Below, in pieces: positions 26,212-35,635 of a stretch of 64,000 nt of DNA (position 1 is its first letter; each line of letters begins with the position of its first letter). The stretch lies in the NCBI RefSeq assembly GCF_001428045.1, contig NZ_LMSD01000023.1, forward strand, positions 653,745 through 717,744, read 5' to 3'. Under the pieces are notes generated by a model. The model was not told where the DNA came from. It saw only the letters and a program-made list of their open reading frames with translations, and did not search any database. This DNA is from Paenibacillus sp. Soil750. Its GTDB lineage: Bacteria; Bacillota; Bacilli; Paenibacillales; NBRC-103111. The position numbers and the translations under genes are program-made.

Positions 26212-28239
26212 GTGATACATGCTAAGCTGCCAAAAATTTGGTACGGTGGAGATTACAATCCAGAACAATGGGATAAAGAAGTTATGGATGAGGATTTACG
26301 CATGTTTAAGCTTGCGGGAATTGATGTGGCGACGATCAATGTTTTCTCGTGGGCACTATCACAACCGAATGAAGATACCTACGATTTCACTTGGCTGGAT
26401 GACATCATTGATCGTCTACATGTGAATGGAACTTATGTATGTTTAGCTACGAGTACAGGGGCTCACCCTGCTTGGATGGCCAAGAAATATCCGGATGTTT
26501 GTCGTGTAGATTTTGAAGGACGCAAACATAAATTTGGGAAGAGGCACAATTCTTGTCCCAATAGTCCAACTTACCGTACCTATTCGGAACGAATTGCTGA
26601 GAAGTTAGCTGAACGCTATAACAATCATGAAGCTGTTCTGATCTGGCACGTATCGAATGAATATGGCGGGTATTGCTATTGTGATAATTGCGCCGACGCA
26701 TTCCGCACCTGGCTGCAAGAACGATATACGACGCTAGATCAGTTAAACAAAGCATGGTATACAGGGTTCTGGGGTCATACTTTTTACGATTGGGAAGAAA
26801 TCGTTCCGCCCAATGCCCTTTCCGAGGAAGAGCCTGGAGATCGTTCGTTCTTTCAACCTATTTCCTTAGATTATCGCCGATTCATGTCAGATAGTTTACT
26901 AGATTGCTATAAGTTGGAGTACAATGCGATCAGACGCCACTCCCCACAATTGCCAATAACAACGAATTTAATGGGACTTTACAAGCCATTGGATTATTTC
27001 AAATGGGCGCCTTATTTGGATGTGATCTCATGGGACAATTATCCTTCCTTGGATACGCCGGTCAGTCTGACATCCATGACGCATGACTTGATGCGTGGAT
27101 TAAAGGATGGTCAACCGTTCATGCTGATGGAACAAACACCAAGCCAACAGAATTGGCAGAAGTATAACTCGTTGAAACGCCCTGGTGTTATGAAGCTCTG
27201 GAGCTATCAAGCGGTTGCTCGTGGCGCGGATACCATTCTTTTCTTCCAGCTTCGCCGATCAGCAGGTTCGTGCGAGAAGTTCCATGGCGCAGTTATTGAG
27301 CATGTTGGGCATGAGCATACACGGGTATTCCGCGAGTGCGCGGAGCTCGGGCATGAGCTGGAGCGTTTATCGGATAAAGTGTTGGACGCAAGAGTGAAAG
27401 CACGCGTTGCCATTGTGTTCGATTGGGAAAACCGCTGGGCGATTGAACTTTCAAGTGGACCGACAATCGACCTTAAGTATGTAGATGAAGTTCATAAATA
27501 TTACGACGCTCTGTTTCAGCAAAATATTCAAGTTGATCTCATCGGCACAGATCCGGATCTCGTGGGCTATGATATTGTCATTGCACCTGTACTTTATATG
27601 GTGAAAGAGGGATATGCGAAGCGTGTGGAACAATTCGTTCATGCTGGAGGAACCTTCCTGACTACATTCTTCAGCGGTATCGTCAATGAGCATGATCGCG
27701 TAACCCTTGGTGGATATCCAGGTGAGCTGCGCAGTGTTCTTGGTATTTGGGCAGAAGAAATCGATGCGTTATTCCCCGATCAGAGCAACCAAATTCAGCT
27801 GAATGAGCAATGGGGCGGCCTTAATGGGAACTACCAATGCGGTATCCTGTGTGATTTAATCCATGCTGAGGGAGCCGAAGTAAAAGCTGTGTATGGCAAG
27901 GATTTTTATCAAGGGATGCCTGCGCTGACTGTAAATAAATATGGAGCAGGTCAAGCGTGGTACGTAGCTTCCAGTCCTGAGCCAGCATTTTTACAAGGGC
28001 TGTTAGGCAACTTGTGCCAAGATAAAGGGATTACTGCACCAATCCCACCTGTGCCTGGTGTTGAGGTTTCTACGAGAACCAATGAGCAGAATGAGTCATT
28101 CGTCTTTATTTTGAATCATAATGATCAAGCTGCTAGGATTTCTCTTGGGGACTTGAAAGGGACGGATTTAATTTCCGGCGATTTCATTGAAAATGAAGCG
28201 ACACTCCCACCTAAAGCAGTTCTCATTATTGAAAAGTAA
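26212..28239 (+). CDS. GH42 beta-galactosidase
   Basis: A 675-residue cytoplasmic TIM-barrel enzyme that releases terminal beta-galactose. GH42 hallmarks: YGGDYNPEQWDKEV at the start, the acid/base Glu150 in HVSNEYGG, a Cys cluster just after it (YCYCDNC, typical zinc-site region), and the nucleophile Glu307 in MLMEQTPS. A trimerisation domain and a small beta domain follow. The start chosen is GTG 26212, 8 nt after AAGAGG; ATG 26185 has no ribosome site and lies in the operator-like sequence. It is probably regulated by the divergent AraC protein. Two terminator hairpins follow. Confidence 0.92.
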   Translation: MIHAKLPKIWYGGDYNPEQWDKEVMDEDLRMFKLAGIDVATINVFSWALSQPNEDTYDFTWLDDIIDRLHVNGTYVCLATSTGAHPAWMAKKYPDVCRVDFEGRKHKFGKRHNSCPNSPTYRTYSERIAEKLAERYNNHEAVLIWHVSNEYGGYCYCDNCADAFRTWLQERYTTLDQLNKAWYTGFWGHTFYDWEEIVPPNALSEEEPGDRSFFQPISLDYRRFMSDSLLDCYKLEYNAIRRHSPQLPITTNLMGLYKPLDYFKWAPYLDVISWDNYPSLDTPVSLTSMTHDLMRGLKDGQPFMLMEQTPSQQNWQKYNSLKRPGVMKLWSYQAVARGADTILFFQLRRSAGSCEKFHGAVIEHVGHEHTRVFRECAELGHELERLSDKVLDARVKARVAIVFDWENRWAIELSSGPTIDLKYVDEVHKYYDALFQQNIQVDLIGTDPDLVGYDIVIAPVLYMVKEGYAKRVEQFVHAGGTFLTTFFSGIVNEHDRVTLGGYPGELRSVLGIWAEEIDALFPDQSNQIQLNEQWGGLNGNYQCGILCDLIHAEGAEVKAVYGKDFYQGMPALTVNKYGAGQAWYVASSPEPAFLQGLLGNLCQDKGITAPIPPVPGVEVSTRTNEQNESFVFILNHNDQAARISLGDLKGTDLISGDFIENEATLPPKAVLIIEK

Positions 28240-28285
28240 GCGACATTTCTCCATGGTGAAATAGACATGGTAAGGGAACCTAATC

Positions 28286-28332
28286 AACGTAAGCCCTGCA
28301 TTCATGTGTAGGGCTTATGTTGCTTATGTTTT
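28286..28332 (+). terminator. GH42 terminator 1
   Basis: A 15-bp stem with mismatches (28286-28300 with 28307-28321), 6-nt loop, then TGCTTATGTTTTTTTTAT. Confidence 0.75.
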
Positions 28333-28355
28333 TTTTATGGTGCAAGCAATAATTC

Positions 28356-28398
28356 AAAAAAAAGGAGAAGGTTGCTGTGAAACTTTCTCCTTTTTTTT
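28356..28398. terminator. GH42 terminator 2, A- and T-flanked
   Basis: The stem AAAGGAGAAGGTT with AACTTTCTCCTTT (one mismatch) is extended by A and T runs. It is the second hairpin in tandem before the aldolase operon. Confidence 0.8.
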
Positions 28399-28482
28399 GT
28401 TGTAAAGCAATAAAATTATGTTGAAAACGAACATATATTGTTATAAAATAACATTAAAATAAGAATGAGGTGAAACGTTAAG

Positions 28483-29316
28483 ATGTCATTAAAACCTAGA
28501 CTTAACCGAATGTTCAGCAAGCAGGGCAAATGCTTTGACGTTGCGATTGATCATGGCTTTTTTAACGAAATCAGTTTCTTGTCTGGCATTGAAAACGTGA
28601 AGCAAGCGATTGAAACGATTGTAGAAGCAGGACCGAATTGTATCCAGCTCAGCATTGGTCAAGCTAGACATCTCCAATCGATTCCAGGCGGTCATAAGCC
28701 AGGGCTTGTACTTCGTACTGACGCGGCTAACATCTACGGAAATACACTTCCTCGTTTTGTGTTTAGTGAACTCATTCATCAGGCTATCGAGCAAGCCGTT
28801 CGTATGGACGCGGTATCGGTATGTGTCAATTTGCTCTTATTGCCAAATCAGCCTGAGCTTCATTATCAATGTGTTCAGAACGTTTCCCTCCTCAAAACGG
28901 AATGTGAAAAGTATGCCATGCCTTTGATGGTAGAACCCCTTGTCATGTTGGCGAACGAAGCTAAGGGTGGTTATATGGTAGATGGAGATATTAATAAAAT
29001 CCTCCCACTGGTAAGGCAGGCGGTTGAGCTGGGGGCAGATGTCATTAAAGCAGATCCATGCGATCACGTTGAGGAGTATGCTCGTGTCATTGAGATTGCT
29101 TCCGGTATTCCTGTATTAGTGCGCGGGGGTGGTCGAGCAAGTGATGAAGAAATCATGACGCGAACGGTTGAATTGATGAGGCAAGGTGCTTCGGGAATTG
29201 TCTATGGGCGTAATGTCATTCAACATCCGAATCCTGCAGGAATGACCAAGGCGTTAATGTCCATTGTTCATCATGGCGCAACTGCCGAGCAAGCACTTGC
29301 CCAGTTGTCCATCTAA
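28483..29316 (+). CDS. Class I aldolase, DeoC/FbaB (LsrF-like) family
   Basis: A 277-residue TIM-barrel aldolase expected to cleave a phosphorylated ketose. Seen: FDVAIDHGFF near residue 18 (phosphate-side loop), the probable Schiff-base lysine in ADVIKADPCDH near residue 188, and glycine-rich phosphate-binding loops VRGGGRAS and GIVYGRNV near the C-terminus, as in FbaB and LsrF. It is first in an operon whose other members are a dehydrogenase, a sugar kinase, a sugar isomerase and a DeoR regulator, so it likely performs the final carbon-carbon cleavage. The exact substrate is unknown. Confidence 0.85.
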   Translation: MSLKPRLNRMFSKQGKCFDVAIDHGFFNEISFLSGIENVKQAIETIVEAGPNCIQLSIGQARHLQSIPGGHKPGLVLRTDAANIYGNTLPRFVFSELIHQAIEQAVRMDAVSVCVNLLLLPNQPELHYQCVQNVSLLKTECEKYAMPLMVEPLVMLANEAKGGYMVDGDINKILPLVRQAVELGADVIKADPCDHVEEYARVIEIASGIPVLVRGGGRASDEEIMTRTVELMRQGASGIVYGRNVIQHPNPAGMTKALMSIVHHGATAEQALAQLSI

Positions 29317-29344
29317 TCAACTTATCCATAAGGAGGATGCACGC

Positions 29345-30502
29345 ATGTCAAAAACGATCATTCGCTTTGGTGTTATTGGCTGTGGACTAATGGGCAAGGA
29401 ATTCGCAAGCGCGGCTGCTCGTTGGTGTCATTTGACACAGGTAGATTTTGTGCCAAGCATCGTAGCCGTTTGTGATGCAAACGCTTCCGCTACACAGTGG
29501 TTTCAAGAGAATGTCACCAGCGTAGAAGCTGCTTATACGGATTATAAAGAGTTGTTGGCCAATCCGAATATAGATGCAATTTACTGTGCCGTTCCGCATA
29601 ATCTACATGCACAAATTTATATCGATATTATCAAGGCCGGCAAACATTTGTTAGGGGAGAAGCCATTCGGTATAGATCAAGAGGCGAATTCCCTTATCCA
29701 GCAAGCCATTCTAGAGAATCCTCATGTTATCGTTAGATGCTCTTCAGAGTTTCCATTTTTTCCAGGTGCGCAACAAATCGCAACGTGGGTGAATGAAAAT
29801 AAATTCGGAAAAATCATTGAAGTGGAGGCAGGCTTTTGGCATTCCAGCGATTTGGACCCTACCAAACAGATTAATTGGAAAAGGCGAATCGCCACGAATG
29901 GCGAATATGGATGTATGGGAGATTTAGGCATGCATGTCCTGCATCTGCCATTGCGGTTCGGTTGGAAGCCCCAATCGGTCAGAGCGCTCTTGTCCAAAAT
30001 TGTGCCTAACCGACCTGATGGCAATGGGGTTATGGTGCCATGTGAGACTTGGGATAATGCCATTCTCGCCTGTGAAGTTCAGACGGAAAGCCAGCAGTTT
30101 CCGATGTTGCTGTCTACGAAAAGAATTGCTCCAGGCCATGCCAATACTTGGTTTATACGTATTACGGGAACGGCATTTTCTGCCGAATTCACAACGAAAA
30201 ATCCGAAGCAGGTATCATCCTTACCCTATACACCAGGAGGGGTTCAGGCTTGGCACGTGGCAGATGCACCCTATAAATCAGCCTATGCTACGATTACAGG
30301 AGGCATTTTTGAATTTGGCTTCTCTGATTCTATTCTTCAAATGTGGGCAGCGTTCTGCGATGAGTTGGTTCACACTGAGGTAATCCAACAGCCATTCTAC
30401 TGCGCTACTCCTGAGGAAGCAGGGGATAGCCATATCATTTTTACAGCGGCATTGGCATCGCATCGAACAGGTCAAACGATACCCATTGACTGGAGGAATT
30501 AA
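29345..30502 (+). CDS. Gfo/Idh/MocA-family oxidoreductase
   Basis: A 385-residue NAD(P)-dependent sugar or polyol dehydrogenase. The N-terminal Rossmann motif is FGVIGCGLMGKEF. The family signature AVPHNLHAQIYIDIIKAGKHLLGEKPFG (quoted in part: GKHLLGEKPFG) contains the conserved EKP lysine near residue 100, and GDLGMHVLHLPL carries the catalytic-region His near 200. ATG 29345 is chosen with AAGGAGG upstream rather than the longer frame overlapping the aldolase gene. It is the second gene of the sugar operon. The substrate cannot be deduced. Confidence 0.9.
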   Translation: MSKTIIRFGVIGCGLMGKEFASAAARWCHLTQVDFVPSIVAVCDANASATQWFQENVTSVEAAYTDYKELLANPNIDAIYCAVPHNLHAQIYIDIIKAGKHLLGEKPFGIDQEANSLIQQAILENPHVIVRCSSEFPFFPGAQQIATWVNENKFGKIIEVEAGFWHSSDLDPTKQINWKRRIATNGEYGCMGDLGMHVLHLPLRFGWKPQSVRALLSKIVPNRPDGNGVMVPCETWDNAILACEVQTESQQFPMLLSTKRIAPGHANTWFIRITGTAFSAEFTTKNPKQVSSLPYTPGGVQAWHVADAPYKSAYATITGGIFEFGFSDSILQMWAAFCDELVHTEVIQQPFYCATPEEAGDSHIIFTAALASHRTGQTIPIDWRN

Positions 30503-30504
30503 AC

Positions 30505-31728
30505 TTGTCCAGGCAGAGCCAAGCGGAAGTGATTGTAGCCGGACATATTTGTTTGGATATTATCCCAACGATTCGTGGCCAGCAAATAGGTTTGGATGCG
30601 TTATTTGTACCGGGAAAGCTTGTTGATGTTGGCAAGGCGGTGATCTCAACAGGAGGTGCTGTTTCCAATACAGGGATAGCTCTCTATCGCCTCGGCAGTA
30701 GTGTTAGTCTAATGGGCAAAGTGGGCAATGATTTATTTGGTGAAGCCATTCTATCAATTCTTGGCGGGCACAATCCATCATTAGCAACGGGCATGATCAT
30801 AGCACCTAGTGAAAGCAGCTCCTACTCCATTGTCATTAGTCCGCCGCAGACCGACCGGATCTTTCTGCATTCGACGGGAGCAAATGATACGTATGCAGCG
30901 GCTGACCTGCACGTAGATCAGCTAGAAGCTGCTCGTTTATTTCATTTTGGGTATCCACCTTTGATGCGCAGCATGTATCAGAATGATGGTGATGAGCTTG
31001 CTTTCTTGCTGGAAAAGGTGAAGAGCCATGGGGTGACGGTATCTCTTGATCTAGCAAAGCCTGACCCTGCATCCGATGCAGGGCGCGCGGATTGGCGTGC
31101 AATATTAACAAAAGCGCTCCCTTATGTTGATGTGTTTCTGCCTAGCTTTGAAGAGATTGTGTATATGCTTCATCGGGATTGGTATGAAGTTTGGATGCGT
31201 GAATCAGATTCAGGTGACTTGCTTGCTTTTGCTACCGGAGACGTTCTTTCTGAGGTAGCGGAGGAGCTGTTGGCAATGGGCGTCGCAATCGTCGGACTAA
31301 AGTTAGGCGAGCATGGACTATATGTTCGAACGACCTCCGAAGAGGCTCGTTTATCCGCAATGGGAAGATGTTCCCCTTCGGAAGATGTGTGTGAGAATTG
31401 GTTGGATAACGAACTCATTTCATCCTGTTATCAAGTCGATGTTGCTGGCACAACAGGAGCTGGTGATTGTACGATAGCAGGCTTTTTATATAGTCTTATG
31501 AAGGGGATGAAGCTTGAGCATGTCTTGCAAACCGCAGTAGGTGTAGGTGCTTGCAATGTGGAGCATGCAGATGCGATAAGCGGAATTCGAACGGGTTCAG
31601 AGGTTTGGGAACGAATAAATAACGCTTGGGCCAAACATGAGATGAAGTTAGATTTACCTAACTGGGTCTTGGATGAGCAGCAGGTATGGGTCGGGCCTCA
31701 TCACAAAAAAAGCCAAAGGAGCCGATAG
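30505..31728 (+). CDS. PfkB/ribokinase-family sugar kinase
   Basis: A 407-residue kinase. PfkB features are the glycine-rich STGGAVSNTGIALYRLG near residue 50, the lid segment, and the C-terminal signature DVAGTTGAGDCTIAGFL with the catalytic base Asp321. It is longer than ribokinase because of an insert around residues 225-300. It starts with TTG 30505 after GGAGG and begins 2 bp after the previous stop, showing tight translational coupling. It presumably phosphorylates the ketose made by the downstream isomerase, giving the aldolase substrate. Confidence 0.9.
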   Translation: MSRQSQAEVIVAGHICLDIIPTIRGQQIGLDALFVPGKLVDVGKAVISTGGAVSNTGIALYRLGSSVSLMGKVGNDLFGEAILSILGGHNPSLATGMIIAPSESSSYSIVISPPQTDRIFLHSTGANDTYAAADLHVDQLEAARLFHFGYPPLMRSMYQNDGDELAFLLEKVKSHGVTVSLDLAKPDPASDAGRADWRAILTKALPYVDVFLPSFEEIVYMLHRDWYEVWMRESDSGDLLAFATGDVLSEVAEELLAMGVAIVGLKLGEHGLYVRTTSEEARLSAMGRCSPSEDVCENWLDNELISSCYQVDVAGTTGAGDCTIAGFLYSLMKGMKLEHVLQTAVGVGACNVEHADAISGIRTGSEVWERINNAWAKHEMKLDLPNWVLDEQQVWVGPHHKKSQRSR

Positions 31729-31731
31729 TTA

Positions 31732-32280
31732 ATGAAAAGAAGCCAAATTCGTCAAGCTCAGGAGCGGACGGCGCACATTTTGGAGTTAAGCGGAATTGTG
31801 TTGACGGAGGATGAAATTCGGTACATTGAAGTAGCTGGTTTCGGGCTTCAGCAATTGGAAGTTCAAGGTCTTGAGTTGGTTACCTATGTGAATACAGACC
31901 GTTATTGCGCGAAGGAATTAGTCTTGTTCCCAAGGCAGACCTGCCCAGAGCATCTACATCCTCCAGTAGGAAATGATCCCGGTAAAATGGAAACGTTTCG
32001 CTGCCGCTCAGGAAGCGTTTGGTTATATGTGGAGGGTGAAGCACCTGCCGTAATTAAAGCAGAAATTCCTGTCGGAAGTGAGGCTTACTTTACGGTATTT
32101 AACGAAATTGAATTACTTCCAGGTGAGCAGTATACCATTGAACCAGGTATTAAACACTGGTTTCAAGCAGGGGATCAAGGCGCGGTTGTTTCTGAATTTT
32201 CCAGCACCAGCAGAGATGAGTTTGATATATTTACCGACCCGCGCATTGAGCGGATGCCGCGAATCGAAGAAGATGAGTAA
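31732..32280 (+). CDS. D-lyxose isomerase-type cupin sugar isomerase
   Basis: A 182-residue cupin isomerase converting aldoses to 2-ketoses; known relatives act on D-lyxose and D-mannose. The metal ligands expected of the family are visible: His74 and His76 (PEHLHPPVG), Glu87 (KMETFRC) and His142 (IKHWFQAG). It starts 3 bp after the kinase gene. With the kinase and aldolase it makes a plausible isomerise-phosphorylate-cleave route. D-mannose from the GH38 enzyme encoded further downstream is one possible input, but this is inference. Confidence 0.87.
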   Translation: MKRSQIRQAQERTAHILELSGIVLTEDEIRYIEVAGFGLQQLEVQGLELVTYVNTDRYCAKELVLFPRQTCPEHLHPPVGNDPGKMETFRCRSGSVWLYVEGEAPAVIKAEIPVGSEAYFTVFNEIELLPGEQYTIEPGIKHWFQAGDQGAVVSEFSSTSRDEFDIFTDPRIERMPRIEEDE

Positions 32281-32308
32281 GATCAGAACTAACACGGAGG
32301 CTTTCAAC

Positions 32309-33067
32309 ATGCAGAACCCAATCAATCAACGACAGCAGCAAATTCTGGATCGGATGGCTGTCGATGGTGAAGTCAAAATGGCTGAATTAAAAGAAATGTT
32401 CGAGGTCACGGAGATGACCCTGCGCCGAGATATGGAGAAGCTGGAGCAAGGGGGATATATTAAGCGAACATTCGGTGGCGCGATATTAGTCGGCAATGAT
32501 ATTGCGCTGCACGAGCGGTCCGGCGTCTTTATAGAAGAGAAAATAAGGATTGGCAAACTAGCCGCGCAGCTGATTCAGCCCGGGGATTCTATATTTCTTG
32601 ATGGCGGATCAACAACGCTTCAGGTGGCCAGGTTTATCCAGGTGAACCAGCATATTACGGTTGTCACCAATGCACTTAATATTGCTGCGGAGCTGCAAGG
32701 AAAGCAGATTTCTACGATCGTTATTGGCGGCATGCTGATGGGTCAAACCTCAACACTTGTAGGTCCAATTGCAACGGAGGCCTTGGAGAAAATGGCATTT
32801 AACAGGGCATTTATTGGAACAACAGGCGTGAGCTTGAAGCATGGCTTCAGCAACTCCAATATGCACGAGACGGAGATCAAGCGTCTTGCGATCCAGCAGT
32901 CATCCGAAGTGAATATTGTGATGGATCATTCCAAGTTTGGCAGGCAGGACTTGTTCTCCTTCGCAAGCTTGAAGGCCGCAGACCGCGTTATTACGGACCA
33001 ATTTCCTAAGCAGGAATTATTTGACGCCTTCAAGGAAGAAGCCGTGGAAATTTTGGCAATAAACTGA
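32309..33067 (+). CDS. DeoR-family transcriptional repressor
   Basis: A 252-residue regulator. The N-terminal winged helix contains RQQQILDRMAVDG, the DeoR signature MAELKEMFEVTEMTLRRDMEKL, and KRTFGGA. The C-terminal sensor domain binds a phosphorylated sugar and shows DSIFLDGGSTTLQVARF and VIGGML. ATG 32309 with CGGAGG 8 nt upstream is preferred over the upstream ATG that overlaps the isomerase stop. It is last in the sugar operon and likely represses it until the phospho-sugar intermediate accumulates. Confidence 0.92.
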   Translation: MQNPINQRQQQILDRMAVDGEVKMAELKEMFEVTEMTLRRDMEKLEQGGYIKRTFGGAILVGNDIALHERSGVFIEEKIRIGKLAAQLIQPGDSIFLDGGSTTLQVARFIQVNQHITVVTNALNIAAELQGKQISTIVIGGMLMGQTSTLVGPIATEALEKMAFNRAFIGTTGVSLKHGFSNSNMHETEIKRLAIQQSSEVNIVMDHSKFGRQDLFSFASLKAADRVITDQFPKQELFDAFKEEAVEILAIN

Positions 33068-33086
33068 ATCCTGGGATCTTATAAGG

Positions 33087-33125
33087 GAAGCCGTCAACTT
33101 TGCTGCTGCAAGAGTTAACGGCTTC
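33087..33125 (+). terminator. Weak terminator hairpin after the DeoR gene
   Basis: Stem 33087-33099 with 33113-33125, one mismatch; little T-tract follows (ATGTCTGTTT). Confidence 0.5.
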
Positions 33126-33234
33126 ATGTCTGTTTAAGACCGATTACAAGGAGGTCAACTAGTGGAGGACGAATAAGTATAGCGTTGGTAAAATAAAGTA
33201 GAGATAGCTTATTAAAAATGTAAGGCGGGGTGTC

Positions 33235-35433
33235 ATGGTCTTTCAAACGAAGTTTCCTGTCAAAACCATGTTTGCCAAGTTTTTTTTCGCGTATCTTCTT
33301 ATGTTAACGCTTGCAATTGCAGTTATTTCGATTTGGTTATTTCACATTTTTTCGAACAGTTCCATTCGTCAAATCAATGAGCTCTCAGACCGGACACTGA
33401 TGCAAGGTCAAAAGTCTACCGAGTATCTGATGAACCAAGCTATGCAAGTTTCGGCACAGTTATCTTTTGATTATCCGATCATACAACAGATGAACACCGC
33501 TGAAAGTGATCCAATTGTAGAAAACAATTCTTTGAAAAAGCTGAACGATATCATCTTCATTAATGAAAGTATTTATTCGATCGGCATCTACAATGGGAAT
33601 AACACCTCGTTTTTAACCAGTGACTACCCGAATATCGATAACGAAGCTATTGAAATGTTGAACAATTCTGATCCTAAAACGAAAATCCGACTATTGCCCC
33701 GAAAATTAAAACTGAGTTCAGGCAAAAATCAAGAAGAAAATGTGTATTCAATTTTTTATTACAATAGGGATAAATCAACGAATGCTATTCTCAATGCGCT
33801 AATAGTAAATGTGAAAGAGGAAGCGGTTCGTAGTGGCATTAATCCGGATGACAGGGTAGATCAAGGTAATATTCTAATTGTAGATGCCACAGGCAAAGTG
33901 ATTTCAGATCCATCAGGCGGCGAATTTTTAAAGGATTACTCAGAGCTAGGCTTTATTAAAAAGAGTCTTACGGAATCGGAATCGAACAGTTTCGTTGACA
34001 CAAGCTTAAGCGGCGAAAAAGTATTGGTAACACATAGCTATTCTACTCAATTGGGGTGGCATTTTCTTCATGTTGTACCGTATCAAGCAGCGGTCGTCAG
34101 TATCAGCAGACTTAGGAACACGGTAATTTGGATCAGCTTGATTTTATTTGCTTTTAGCGGGATCGCCTCATTGTTTGTGAGTGGGAAGCTTTCTTCGCCA
34201 TTACGCGGTCTTGTAGAAACGTTGGAGTTAATGAAAGAGAAATCAAAGAACAATTTGAAGGTTGATTATTTAAAAGATATCCTAGGTGGAGTAAAGGCGC
34301 CGCAGGTTTCCAGTGAACTAGAATTTGCATTGCGTGTGGATTTGTTTAAGGGTACGAGCATCCTGATTCTCAAAATTGATGAGCATTTTGATGCAACTGC
34401 ATTAGAAGTGGAAGAGGTTGCAGATGAAGTTCACAATCAAATGAGGCTGAGCTTGTTGAATAGGGTATTCGATCTCTTACAACCGCACTTTTCCTATGAA
34501 TCCCTTGTAATCAATAAAGATGTGGTTCTGTTAATCAATCATGACAACGCTTTCAATAGTCATAAGCATCTAGTGAATCTGATAAAAAGGCTGCAAGAAC
34601 AATTCAGGCAAGCGATGGGTACCTCTGTCACCGTAGCATGGGGGACTTATGTGAATGATGCAGCGAATTATCACGCATCCTTTCAAGAAGCGTTGGAAGC
34701 AGCAGATTATAGAATGGTGTACGGCTTAGGCAGCATGCTAACGTATGAAACCGTCTTTGCTAATGTGAAGCATGAGTTTGAGTATCCACAGCAGCATTTA
34801 AAAGCGCTTTTGGAAGCAATCAAGCTAGGTAAAGAGGAGCTTATTTGGGGAGCACTGGATGATATTTTTAATGCTTTAAAAGACTGCCAATACGAATTGA
34901 TTAAGCTATCGGTCAATCATTTATTGCTTACGGTGTTTATTACGACTGAGCTTTCGATACAAGATGTAAAAGATGACCTACTATCGAACTTTAACAATGC
35001 GGTTAGCAAACTAAGGCAATTGGAGACGTTAGAGCAGATGAAGCTTTGGTTCGCTCAATACATTCTTCATGACATGCAACGAATTAAGGAGAAAAGAAAG
35101 CACCTCAATTCTGACCTCCTAGAGCGAATCCGCGAATTCGTTGAAGGCTGCTACGCCAATACGGAGTTATCCGTTGAGATGGTTGCCAATCGATTTGACT
35201 ATAATCCGATGTATTTCGGTCGGTTATTTAAGGAGTTATTTAACCAATCGTTCTCGGAGTACATCACGGAATTGAGATTAACTAAGTCCAAGATCTATTT
35301 GGCACAAGATCATATCGCCATCAAAGAAGTAGGCACTAAAGTTGGCTTTAACAACTCGTCTTATTTCGTTACGTTATTCAAAAAACATACCGGCATGTCT
35401 CCGAGCGAATATCGAAATAAACTAAAAATCTGA
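33235..35433 (+). CDS. Membrane-anchored AraC-family sensor-regulator with Cache-type domain
   Basis: A 732-residue protein. A transmembrane helix at about 15-38 and another at about 298-320 enclose a periplasm-facing Cache-like sensor of about 260 residues. The C-terminal AraC DNA-binding domain (about 630-730) shows LSVEMVANRFDYNPMYFGRLF and IKEVGTKVGFNNSSYFVTLF, ending MSPSEYRNKL. It lies directly upstream of an importer and an alpha-mannosidase in the same direction and probably activates them. It has the same architecture as the regulator at 19804-22020 but with low overall similarity. Confidence 0.9.
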   Translation: MVFQTKFPVKTMFAKFFFAYLLMLTLAIAVISIWLFHIFSNSSIRQINELSDRTLMQGQKSTEYLMNQAMQVSAQLSFDYPIIQQMNTAESDPIVENNSLKKLNDIIFINESIYSIGIYNGNNTSFLTSDYPNIDNEAIEMLNNSDPKTKIRLLPRKLKLSSGKNQEENVYSIFYYNRDKSTNAILNALIVNVKEEAVRSGINPDDRVDQGNILIVDATGKVISDPSGGEFLKDYSELGFIKKSLTESESNSFVDTSLSGEKVLVTHSYSTQLGWHFLHVVPYQAAVVSISRLRNTVIWISLILFAFSGIASLFVSGKLSSPLRGLVETLELMKEKSKNNLKVDYLKDILGGVKAPQVSSELEFALRVDLFKGTSILILKIDEHFDATALEVEEVADEVHNQMRLSLLNRVFDLLQPHFSYESLVINKDVVLLINHDNAFNSHKHLVNLIKRLQEQFRQAMGTSVTVAWGTYVNDAANYHASFQEALEAADYRMVYGLGSMLTYETVFANVKHEFEYPQQHLKALLEAIKLGKEELIWGALDDIFNALKDCQYELIKLSVNHLLLTVFITTELSIQDVKDDLLSNFNNAVSKLRQLETLEQMKLWFAQYILHDMQRIKEKRKHLNSDLLERIREFVEGCYANTELSVEMVANRFDYNPMYFGRLFKELFNQSFSEYITELRLTKSKIYLAQDHIAIKEVGTKVGFNNSSYFVTLFKKHTGMSPSEYRNKLKI

Positions 35434-35448
35434 TATCCAAGTTAAGTG

Positions 35449-35482
35449 AAGGCCGTCCTTTCATCAAGGAGTGGCCTTTTCT
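35449..35482 (+). terminator. Terminator after the AraC sensor gene
   Basis: Stem AAGGCC..TCCTT with AAGGA..GGCCTT, one bulged or mismatched position, then TTTTCTTT. Confidence 0.75.
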
Positions 35483-35635
35483 TTAGCGCAAGTATGTTTT
35501 TGCAATCTGGGTATGCAATTTATGAGCGTAGAAGTATGCAAATATAAACCATGTATAGTCTTTTTACTTTCACATTTGCTCAAAAGCTCTTAGACTAACG
35601 GTGTAAACAGCCAAGCAATAAGAGGACTGAGAAAG

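Noticed and set aside
28483..32280. Sulfoquinovose (sulfo-EMP) pathway
   Set aside because: The role set (isomerase, PfkB kinase, aldolase, oxidoreductase, DeoR) is similar, but the isomerase is a cupin rather than a YihS-type barrel, the aldolase is LsrF/FbaB-like, and no sulfoquinovosidase or sulfonate transporter is present.
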